From contig JAQUZL010000105.1 of assembly GCA_028691385.1 (NCBI GenBank), forward strand, positions 1 through 6,260: a stretch of DNA of 6,260 nucleotides. Direction: 5' to 3'. Positions within the stretch are counted from its first letter, which is position 1; every line of letters starts with the position of its first letter. Shown piece after piece: positions 1 through 5,460 of this stretch. A model generated the notes under the pieces. The model was not told where the DNA came from and did no database searches. It saw only the letters and a list, made by a program, of their open reading frames with translations. The DNA comes from Oscillospiraceae bacterium. Lineage in GTDB: Bacteria; Bacillota; Clostridia; Oscillospirales; Oscillospiraceae. The translations under genes and the position numbers were made by a program.

Positions 1-327
1 CAGATCGTCGCGACCGGTTCCACCGTGGCAGCCTGCGAACAGGCGTATATTTCTCAGCTGAAAGAGAACAATATTCAGGTCAACGACACCGTGATCATCG
101 ACCAAACCTATGCCTTTGAACAAAAGGGCGTGGTGGAAGAGGTTCGCAGCGCCGTGCTTGGCGGCACCACCTACTATTATTTCCGTCTGGCAGGCAGCGA
201 CGATTTCTACCGGATTAACGCCCAGACCTGCGAGCGCGCCGTCATTGTGAACGTCGGCGACCGCGTCACCATCACCGGTAACGCAGAGCAGGCCGGTTCC
301 ATCCGCGAGGCAGAAACAATTTCGTAA
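1..327 (+). CDS. C-terminal part of an unrecognised beta-rich protein (5' end outside window)
   Basis: The reading frame is open from base 1 to the TAA at 325-327, so at least 108 C-terminal residues of a longer protein are present. The GTG at 25 is in frame, but it has no ribosome binding site I can see and is probably internal. I do not recognise the family. The visible part alternates hydrophobic and polar residues as beta strands do. Two similar openings, VNDTVIID (about residues 27-34 of the visible part) and VNVGDRVTITG (about 84-94), could begin two small beta domains with OB- or SH3-like character. There is no transmembrane segment or cysteine motif in the visible part. The deacetylase start follows after 13 nt in the same direction, so the two are probably co-transcribed, unless the hairpin at 352-399 ends the transcript. 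Function is left open. That this is a real coding end is well supported by the uninterrupted frame and the closely following gene. Confidence 0.7.
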   Translation, partial: QIVATGSTVAACEQAYISQLKENNIQVNDTVIIDQTYAFEQKGVVEEVRSAVLGGTTYYYFRLAGSDDFYRINAQTCERAVIVNVGDRVTITGNAEQAGSIREAETIS

Positions 328-340
328 AAGAGGGATTGTA

Positions 341-1054
341 TTGCGTTACTTCAGCCGACATCGCACACTTTGCTGTGCGATGTCGGCTGTTTTTCTTTTC
401 CTGATTTTGCTTGTTCCGGCAGACGCTTCCGATCTTGCGCAAGCGCCGCGCTATGTTGCGCTGACCTTTGACGACGGCCCATCGGCCAAATGTACCCAGC
501 CGCTTCTCGATGGGCTGGCCGCGCGCGGCGTGCACTGCACCTTCTTTGTCTGCGGCTACCGCGTGCGGGAAAATCCCAAGCTCGTCAGTGCGATCATCAC
601 CGGTGGCCATGAGCTTGGGCTGCATGGCGATACCCATGATTATATGAACGCCATGGATTCCAAAAGCCTGCAGCTTGAGATTGCGGAGCCGTCCGCCTAT
701 CTGCAGGAAACCACCGGCGTCACGCCGCATCTGCTCCGCCCGCCGGGCGGCCTATATAATGATGCGGTCCGCGCGGAGGCGCAGCGCCAGCAGCTGCCCA
801 TTATTTTGTGGGAAGTTGATCCGCTGGATTGGGCCTGTCACAAGGCGAGCGAGGTGACCCGGCGCATCACCGCCAAAGCTGCCGACGGCGATATCATCCT
901 AATGCATGACAGCTCCGCTTCCTCCGTCAGCGCCGCGCTGCGCACCATTGATTTGCTGCAGGCGCGCGGCTTCGTCTTTGTCACGGTGTCTGAGCTTGCC
1001 GCGCAAAAAGGAGTGGCGCTCTGCCCCGGTCAGCCCTACAGCCACATTTCATAA
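341..1054 (+). CDS. Secreted polysaccharide deacetylase (NodB / carbohydrate esterase family 4)
   Basis: This is a 237-residue metal-dependent deacetylase that would remove acetyl groups from N-acetylated sugars of peptidoglycan or another envelope glycan outside the membrane. The N-terminus is a signal peptide: an Arg-rich n-region (R2, R6, R8), a hydrophobic core around residues 15-26, and a likely AxA cleavage site after A29. The NodB motifs appear in order: TFDDGP (42-47, catalytic and metal Asp pair D44/D45), the metal His pair in HGDTH (95-99), RPPGG (133-137), DPLDW (160-164) and LMHD (187-190, catalytic His189). The length is right for a signal peptide plus a bare NodB domain. The TTG at 341 is chosen because AGAGGGA lies 5 nt upstream and it supplies the positive n-region. 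The in-frame ATG at 380 lies in a hairpin arm, lacks a ribosome binding site and would leave a signal peptide without positive charge. Motif 2 has Gly where Ser/Thr is usual. The exact substrate cannot be told; CE4 membership is near certain. Confidence 0.9.
   Translation: MRYFSRHRTLCCAMSAVFLFLILLVPADASDLAQAPRYVALTFDDGPSAKCTQPLLDGLAARGVHCTFFVCGYRVRENPKLVSAIITGGHELGLHGDTHDYMNAMDSKSLQLEIAEPSAYLQETTGVTPHLLRPPGGLYNDAVRAEAQRQQLPIILWEVDPLDWACHKASEVTRRITAKAADGDIILMHDSSASSVSAALRTIDLLQARGFVFVTVSELAAQKGVALCPGQPYSHIS
352..399 (+). terminator. Terminator-like hairpin inside the deacetylase signal-peptide codons
   Basis: The arms 352-367 (CAGCCGACATCGCACA) and 374-389 pair perfectly over 16 bp around a 6-nt loop (CTTTGC). 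They are followed by TTTTT-C-TTTT at 390-399. This is the form of a Rho-independent terminator on the + strand, 25 nt after the stop codon of the upstream gene. It lies within codons 4-20 of the deacetylase if translation begins at TTG 341. It may be the ordinary terminator of the upstream gene overlapped by the next gene, or an attenuator that operates unless ribosomes start promptly on the deacetylase. The structure is seen directly; the function is inferred. Confidence 0.7.
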
Positions 1055-1066
1055 TGCTGTGTTCGC

Positions 1067-1102
1067 AAAGAAAGGCTCTGCCGTACGGCAGAGCCTTTCT
1101 TT
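1067..1102. terminator. Bidirectional intrinsic terminator between deacetylase and rpoD
   Basis: A perfect 36-bp palindrome centred between 1084 and 1085 gives a 16-bp stem with a GTAC loop and A/T-rich outer ends. On both strands the right arm ends in CCTTTCTTT, which gives a short U-rich tail in each direction. It begins 13 nt after the deacetylase stop codon, and its other end touches the rpoD stop codon (1102-1104). It can therefore serve both convergent genes. Confidence 0.85.
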
Positions 1103-2232
1103 TAGATATAGAAATCCTTGATGCGCTTTGCACGGCTGGGGTGACGCAGCTTGCGAATCGCCTTGTTTTCGATCTGGCGAATTCGCTCTCTGGTGACGCC
1201 AAAGGTCTTACCGACCTCCTCAAGAGTATGCGTGCGGCCATCATAGATGCCGAAACGCATTTTGAGCACGTCCGCCTCGCGCTGGGTCAGCGTGCCGAGG
1301 ATTTCCTCCAGCGCTTCTGCCAGCAGGGCGTTCGCCGTTGCATCGGCAGGCCCGGGCGTTGTTTCATCCTCCACAAACGAGCCGATGGTGGTGTCCTCTT
1401 CGTCGCCCACCGGAATATCCAGCGACAAGGTGTCTGCCGCCGTACGGCTGGCCTCTATCACCTTTTCCACCGGCATGTTCAGCTCTGCCGCGATCTCTTC
1501 CATCGTCGGCTCACGCCCCAGCTCCTGCACCAGACGCCGGTTGCAGCGGGTTGCCTTGTTGATGACTTCCACCATATGCACCGGCACGCGAATCGTCCGA
1601 GCTTGATCCGCGATTGCTCGCGTGATTGCCTGCCGAATCCACCAGGTCGCATATGTAGAGAATTTGTTTCCCTTTGTGTAGTCAAACTTGTCCACCGCGC
1701 GGATAAGCCCCGTGTTGCCCTCCTGAATCAAATCCAGAATATGCAGCCCGCGGCCGGAATACTTCTTTGCAATCGACACCACCAGACGCAGGTTCGCCTC
1801 CGTCAGTTTGTCTTTTGCCCTTGTATCGCCCTCGGCGATTCGTTTTGCCAGCTCCACTTCTTCCTCAGCGGTCAAAAGCGGAACCTGCCCAATTTCTTTC
1901 AGATACATCCGAACGGGATCGTCAAGGCTGTATTCAGCCGCCAGTTCGACCGGATCGACCAGCTCTTCTTCGCTGGCATCGTCCTCGTCGGTTTCTGCTA
2001 CGACATCCGCGTCCAGTTCCAGCACATCGCCGATGATCTGAATGCCCAATGATTCAAAATTCTCGTAAATCTCTTCAATCTTCTCAACCGGAAGATTGAT
2101 CTTCTCCAAAATCGCCATCAGGTCTGCCGACTGAATCGTGCCGTCTTTCTGGCCCTTTTCAATCAGCGCACGCAGATTCTGCATCAACGCTTCCTGCTGG
2201 TTTTCTGAATTGTTATTCTTGGAGCTTGCCAT
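1102..2232 (-). CDS. rpoD: Primary (vegetative) RNA polymerase sigma factor, SigA/RpoD
   Basis: This 376-residue housekeeping sigma-70 factor directs RNA polymerase core to -10/-35 promoters in the cytoplasm. Residues 1-70 form a region 1.1-like helical domain, followed by an acidic linker (about 72-100). Region 1.2 starts at DDPVRMYLKEIG (104-115). Region 2 holds the core-binding and -10 recognition segments, including DLIQEGNTGLIRAVDKFDY (167-185) and the region 2.3/2.4 stretch around YATWWIRQAITRAIADQ (194-210). Region 3 covers roughly 218-300. Region 4 contains the helix-turn-helix with VTRERIRQIE (346-355) that reads the -35 box, and the conserved LRHPSRAKR end (362-370). The length matches Firmicute SigA. 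The frame is open upstream to 2313, but the ATG at 2232 is chosen: AAGGG lies about 9 nt before it, conserved similarity begins there, and the longer start would sit at the transcription start of the promoter at 2319-2347. The gene stands alone behind its own promoter, with icd upstream rather than dnaG. Confidence 0.98.
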   Translation of the reverse strand: MASSKNNNSENQQEALMQNLRALIEKGQKDGTIQSADLMAILEKINLPVEKIEEIYENFESLGIQIIGDVLELDADVVAETDEDDASEEELVDPVELAAEYSLDDPVRMYLKEIGQVPLLTAEEEVELAKRIAEGDTRAKDKLTEANLRLVVSIAKKYSGRGLHILDLIQEGNTGLIRAVDKFDYTKGNKFSTYATWWIRQAITRAIADQARTIRVPVHMVEVINKATRCNRRLVQELGREPTMEEIAAELNMPVEKVIEASRTAADTLSLDIPVGDEEDTTIGSFVEDETTPGPADATANALLAEALEEILGTLTQREADVLKMRFGIYDGRTHTLEEVGKTFGVTRERIRQIENKAIRKLRHPSRAKRIKDFYI

Positions 2233-2318
2233 GATTGCACACCCTTGTCTTCTTGGTAAGTTCCGTGTAAAGAAAACAGCATTGCTTGATTTGTTTCTTC
2301 CTTGCACGTACACGATTG

Positions 2319-2347
2319 ATTATATACCCTTACTTGATTTCTTACAA
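2319..2347 (-). promoter_or_regulatory. Sigma-A type promoter of rpoD
   Basis: On the minus strand a -35 box TTGTAA (2347-2342) and a perfect -10 box TATAAT (2324-2319) are separated by 17 nt. Transcription should begin near 2312, giving a leader of about 80 nt before the rpoD ATG. I see no riboswitch or strong hairpin in that leader. Since the promoter is of the sigma-A kind, the gene is probably autoregulated at least in the sense that its product transcribes it. Confidence 0.8.
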
Positions 2348-2437
2348 TACAGCACGGGAAAAAATTCGCTACTTTTCGTGTATCTTTTTAATCCCGATGT
2401 CTTTCTACGCAGTTTCCCCTGTTTTTTGTCAGATTAT

Positions 2438-2473
2438 ACAGCCCCGGGCAGCGCGTTTGTCCGCCGGGGCTGT
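2438..2473 (-). terminator. Hairpin after icd, possible weak terminator or transcript 3' end
   Basis: The arms 2438-2447 (ACAGCCCCGG) and 2464-2473 pair over 10 GC-rich bp around a 16-nt loop, beginning 17 nt after the icd stop codon. The placement suits an icd terminator. On the minus strand, however, the hairpin is followed by ATAATCTGACAAAAAA, with no U-tract, so it does not meet the usual intrinsic-terminator form. It may end transcription poorly, or mark a processed 3' end that protects the icd mRNA. Confidence 0.4.
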
Positions 2474-2490
2474 GTCCTTTCTTGCTCGAA

Positions 2491-3696
2491 TCAGGCCATC
2501 TGCTCAAAGGTTGCGCGAATTGCGGTCAGAAACTGCTCCGAGGTCACCACGGCCGGCGTCTGCTTTTCCCACAAAGACGCCAGATCCTTGGTCATCGTGC
2601 CGGACTCGATGGTTGCAATGCACGCTTTTTCCAGTTTGTCGGAAAAGGCTGCCAGATCCGGCAGCGCGTCCAGCTCCGCGCGCTTGCGCAGTGCGCCGGT
2701 CCAGGCAAAAATTGTGGCCATGGGGTTTGTCGAGGTTTTTTCGCCCTGCAGGTACTTATAATAGTGGCGCGTGACCGTGCCGTGCGCCGCCTCGTATTCA
2801 AACTTCCCGTCCGGGGATACCAGCACGGAGGTCATCATGGCCAGACTGCCGAAGGCGGTGGAAACCATGTCGCTCATCACGTCGCCGTCATAGTTTTTGC
2901 ATGCCCAGATGTACCCGCCCTCGGAGCGAATCACCCGCGCCACGGCGTCGTCAATCAGCGTATAGAAATACTCGATGCCCGCTTCATCAAAGGCCGACTT
3001 GTACTCCGAATCGTAAATTGTCTGAAAAATTGCCTTAAATTCGCCGTCATATTTCTTGGCAATGGTATCCTTCGTGGCAAACCACAAATCCTGATGGGTC
3101 GTGAGCGCAAAATTGAAGCAGGCGCGGGCAAATGAGGCAATGGAAGAATCCTTGTTGTACTGGCCGGACACCACGCCGTCACACTCAAACTCATAGATCG
3201 GCTCTCTTGTTTCCTTGCCGTTTTCATCGGTAAAAACCAGCTCCGCCTTGCCCTTGGGCACGCGCATTTCCGTCGCTTTGTAAATGTCGCCGTAGGCATG
3301 CCGGGCAATGGTGATCGGCGCTTTCCAGTTCTTGACTACCGGGCTGATACCATCCACCAGAATCGGCGCGCGAAACACCGTTCCGTCGAGCATGGCGCGA
3401 ATCGTGCCGTTGGGGCTTTTCCACATCTCGTGCAGATTGTATTCGCTCATTCTCTGCACATTGGGGGTGATGGTCGCACATTTGACCGCCACGCCATATT
3501 TCTTCGTCGCATTGGCCGAATCAATGGTCACCTGATCGGCAGTACGATCACGCTCCGGCAGACCCAAATCATAGTACTCGGTTTTAAGATCCACAAATGG
3601 AAGCAGCAATTCGTCTTTGATGCCCTTCCACAAAACGCGCGTCATCTCGTCGCCGTCCATCTCCACCAGCGGGGTTTTCATTTGAATTTTCGCCAT
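2491..3696 (-). CDS. icd: NADP-dependent isocitrate dehydrogenase, eukaryote-type
   Basis: This 401-residue cytoplasmic enzyme oxidatively decarboxylates isocitrate to 2-oxoglutarate and makes NADPH. In an anaerobe the product chiefly feeds glutamate synthesis. The sequence follows the homodimeric eukaryote-like class (animal IDH1/IDH2) rather than the E. coli Icd class. Substrate residues are seen in KCATITP (72-78), KSPNGTIR (93-100), R109 and R132 of ARHAYGD, the position famous in human IDH1. Metal-binding Asp residues fall in LIDD (D249) and YDGDVMSD (D272, D276). HGTVTRHY (305-312) carries the Arg-His pair (R310, H311) that reads the 2'-phosphate of NADP. The length is close to the family's 400-415. 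The ATG at 3696 is preceded by AAGGAGGA (3703-3710) 6 nt away, the best ribosome binding site in the window. The symporter gene lies upstream in the same direction, but a strong terminator sits between. No citrate synthase or aconitase gene is adjacent. Confidence 0.97.
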   Translation of the reverse strand: MAKIQMKTPLVEMDGDEMTRVLWKGIKDELLLPFVDLKTEYYDLGLPERDRTADQVTIDSANATKKYGVAVKCATITPNVQRMSEYNLHEMWKSPNGTIRAMLDGTVFRAPILVDGISPVVKNWKAPITIARHAYGDIYKATEMRVPKGKAELVFTDENGKETREPIYEFECDGVVSGQYNKDSSIASFARACFNFALTTHQDLWFATKDTIAKKYDGEFKAIFQTIYDSEYKSAFDEAGIEYFYTLIDDAVARVIRSEGGYIWACKNYDGDVMSDMVSTAFGSLAMMTSVLVSPDGKFEYEAAHGTVTRHYYKYLQGEKTSTNPMATIFAWTGALRKRAELDALPDLAAFSDKLEKACIATIESGTMTKDLASLWEKQTPAVVTSEQFLTAIRATFEQMA

Positions 3697-3731
3697 GTTG
3701 CATCCTCCTTGGAGTCACGTGTCAAAATTGG
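3697..3731 (-). promoter_or_regulatory. Short icd leader with strong Shine-Dalgarno and lone TTGACA
   Basis: Between the symporter terminator and the icd ATG there are only about 35 nt. They contain the AAGGAGGA ribosome binding site (3703-3710) and a perfect -35 hexamer TTGACA (minus strand 3725-3720). No -10-like sequence lies 16-18 nt downstream; the windows read ATGCAA, TGCAAC and GCAACA. I therefore do not call a promoter here. Icd may depend on readthrough of the terminator or on a promoter within the symporter gene. Confidence 0.4.
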
Positions 3732-3763
3732 AAAAAAGGCAGGGGCACACCCGTGCCCCTGTC
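3732..3763 (-). terminator. Rho-independent terminator after the AGCS symporter gene
   Basis: The arms 3740-3748 and 3753-3761 pair over 9 bp (CAGGGGCAC with GTGCCCCTG) around a 4-nt loop, extended by a G-U and a G-C pair. On the minus strand they are followed by TTTTTT (3737-3732). This is a textbook intrinsic terminator starting about 10 nt past the symporter stop codon. It lies only about 35 nt before icd, so it could also act as an attenuator that sets the share of transcripts entering icd. Confidence 0.85.
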
Positions 3764-3773
3764 CCTTATTCGG

Positions 3774-5183
3774 TTAGTTCCAAAAGTCCGTCTTTTCGTG
3801 AATGCCAATATCAGCGGCCTTAAAGACCGGATTTTTGCCGGCTTTCTTTTGCGCAGCATAGTCGTTGAGCGCCTTGACCGCCGTCTTACCCATAATCAGA
3901 ATCACCGGCATGTTGATCAGCACCAGAATTGCCATGAGCAGGTCTGCCGTATCCCAGGCAAGCCCCATGCTGACAATCGCGCCAAAGAACACAATGAGCG
4001 TGGCAATCAGCCGGAAGCCGGTCATAAACCCAATGCTGGGCGTTTTTTTCATAATGTACTTCAGGCAGCCCTCGCAGTAATAGTAGTTGCCGAGCAGTGT
4101 GGTAAACGCAAAGAGCGTCATCGCCAGCGCAATAAACACTGGGCCTGCACTGCCAAACACATTGCCAAGGGAGGCCTGCACATACGGTGCGCCTGCAAGC
4201 GCGGCATCCGGCGCAATGCCGGAGCACAGGCACATGAGCGCCGTCGCCGTGCAAATCAGCAGCGTGTCAATAAAGACCGAGAGCATCTGCACAAGACCCT
4301 GCTTGACCGGATGAGAAACGTCCGCCGTCGCCGCCGCATTCGGCGCCGAGCCCATGCCCGCTTCATTGGAATACAGGCCGCGTTTAATGCCATACATCAT
4401 GGCAGACCCGGCAAATCCGCCGAAAATTGCGCGGAAATCAAATGCTGCTGAGAAAATGTTCCCCAGAACGCCTGGCAGCAGCTTGATATTCAGGCCGATC
4501 ACAACCAGCGAAACCGCCACATACAAAACGCCCATGACCGGAACCAGAACGCCGGTCACCTTGGTCAGCCGCTTTGCGCCGCCCATGACGCAAACCGCAA
4601 ACAGTGCTGCCAGCAGCGCACCAATCAGGTACGGCGTATGCCAGGTGTAGAACTGGAACGTCGCAAAGGTGGACTGCAAATTGTAAGAAGCCAGCAGATT
4701 ATAGCCGCCGGCATAGGTCAAAATGAGAACTACCGCAAAAATGACGCCGAGCCAGCGCTTTTTCAGCACCGCTTCAATATAATACGAAGGGCCGCCATAG
4801 CTCGAGCCGTCGTTATCGCGCTTTTTGTAAATCTGCGCCAGCGTGGACTCGATGAACGCCGATGCGCCGCCGAGGATGGCAATCACCCACATCCAGAACA
4901 CCGCGCCATAACCGCCGCAGCAGATTGCCGTGGAAACGCCGATGATGTTGCCGGTTCCCACACGGGAAGCCGTGGAAATCATCAGCGCGCCAAACGAAGA
5001 AACCGCGCCCTCCTGTGTCGGCTTTTCAGCAACGACCCGAATCGACTCTCCAAACAATCGGAACTGAACAAACTTGGTGCGAATGGTGAAAATGATGCCC
5101 CCTGCCAGAAGCAGGACAATGATAAACGGTGTATACAGGACACTGCTTATCGCGTTGATTACGTTGTCAATCGCATTAATCAC
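3774..5183 (-). CDS. Sodium:alanine/glycine symporter, AGCS family (AlsT/DagA-like)
   Basis: This 469-residue inner-membrane transporter should import a small neutral amino acid (alanine and/or glycine) with Na+. Family hallmarks are seen in order: a first hydrophobic helix (about 17-34), VSSFGALMISTASRVGTGNI (61-80), which covers the conserved substrate/ion-site loop, the GGYGAVFWMWV segment (90-100), GGPSYYIE (130-137, usually GGPMYYIE) and SNEAGMGSAP (272-281). Further hydrophobic helices reach to about 432, and a polar cytoplasmic tail ends the protein. The length is normal for AGCS. The GTG at 5183 is chosen because AGAGAGGG lies 7 nt upstream. The frame extends to 5231, but that start would lie across the -10 box of the gene's own promoter. 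The gene has its own promoter and terminator, so it may be a single-gene unit, with icd next downstream. A glycine riboswitch often controls this family, but none is seen and the leader is only about 33 nt. Family assignment is firm; the exact substrate is inferred. Confidence 0.95.
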   Translation of the reverse strand: MINAIDNVINAISSVLYTPFIIVLLLAGGIIFTIRTKFVQFRLFGESIRVVAEKPTQEGAVSSFGALMISTASRVGTGNIIGVSTAICCGGYGAVFWMWVIAILGGASAFIESTLAQIYKKRDNDGSSYGGPSYYIEAVLKKRWLGVIFAVVLILTYAGGYNLLASYNLQSTFATFQFYTWHTPYLIGALLAALFAVCVMGGAKRLTKVTGVLVPVMGVLYVAVSLVVIGLNIKLLPGVLGNIFSAAFDFRAIFGGFAGSAMMYGIKRGLYSNEAGMGSAPNAAATADVSHPVKQGLVQMLSVFIDTLLICTATALMCLCSGIAPDAALAGAPYVQASLGNVFGSAGPVFIALAMTLFAFTTLLGNYYYCEGCLKYIMKKTPSIGFMTGFRLIATLIVFFGAIVSMGLAWDTADLLMAILVLINMPVILIMGKTAVKALNDYAAQKKAGKNPVFKAADIGIHEKTDFWN

Positions 5184-5222
5184 TGCTTTTCCCTCTCTTC
5201 TCTTTTTTGGTGCTCTGTAAAG

Positions 5223-5251
5223 ATTATACAATTTTGCCAGAGGAATTGCAA
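5223..5251 (-). promoter_or_regulatory. Sigma-A type promoter of the AGCS symporter gene
   Basis: On the minus strand a -35 box TTGCAA (5251-5246) and a perfect -10 box TATAAT (5228-5223) are spaced by 17 nt. Transcription should start near 5216, leaving a leader of about 33 nt. The -35 hexamer lies inside the 8-bp palindrome ATTGCAAT (5245-5252), which recurs at 5384-5391. A regulator binding that palindrome would compete with RNA polymerase, but this is only a possibility. Confidence 0.8.
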
Positions 5252-5460
5252 TAATATTTTTACAACATTCACGTTCTTCATCACAATCACGACATTGCTT
5301 TGATAAACAATGGTTTTTTCGTAAAATTCAGACAGCATTTTTCGCAGATTCCGCTCGTAGATGAATCACATAATGCATTTTTCATTGCAATCCCGCTTCT
5401 TTTCGGCAATTGCACGCTGCCGGCCGTTATTTTAGGGTCCGCAGTCGGCGCTTCCCGGTT
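5252..5460. other. AT-rich gap between trmB and the symporter gene
   Basis: The stretch from the trmB stop to the symporter promoter is much richer in A+T than the flanking genes, especially 5252-5400. It holds no family I can name and no clear trmB terminator. Visible elements are the palindrome ATTGCAAT at 5384-5391 (second copy at the symporter -35 box) and a 9-nt direct repeat GCATTTTTC at 5335-5343 and 5375-5383. There is a weak dyad CATTG...CAATG at 5293-5312. A 32-codon open frame lies on the minus strand (5385-5287, starting MKNALCDS), with three cysteines in CEKCC and only a poor ribosome binding site (GGGA, 5 nt before ATG). I do not annotate that frame as a gene. The region may be just an operator-bearing upstream segment or decayed sequence. 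Confidence 0.4.

Noticed and set aside
1054..2052. Plus-strand open frame of 332 codons antisense to rpoD, whose ATG overlaps the deacetylase stop codon (TAATG).
   Set aside because: It has no ribosome binding site suited to it, begins just before a strong terminator hairpin that it would have to cross, resembles no protein family, and lies opposite a certain gene whose GC-rich codon pattern easily creates long antisense frames.
2482..3135. Plus-strand open frame of 217 codons antisense to icd.
   Set aside because: No recognisable motifs and no promoter or ribosome binding site; explained as a codon-bias shadow of icd.
3714..3725. CACGTG-centred partial dyad upstream of icd as a possible operator.
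   Set aside because: Symmetry breaks outside the central 6 bp, and such hexamers are common by chance.
5293..5312. Dyad CATTG...CAATG followed by TTTTTT on the plus strand, resembling a small terminator.
   Set aside because: The stem is only 5 A/T-rich bp and no plus-strand gene leads into it; on the minus strand it lacks a U-tract.
5184..5460. A glycine riboswitch or T-box upstream of the AGCS symporter, as often found for this family.
   Set aside because: No match to the conserved glycine-aptamer core or T-box sequence was seen, and the promoter at 5223-5251 leaves a leader of only about 33 nt.
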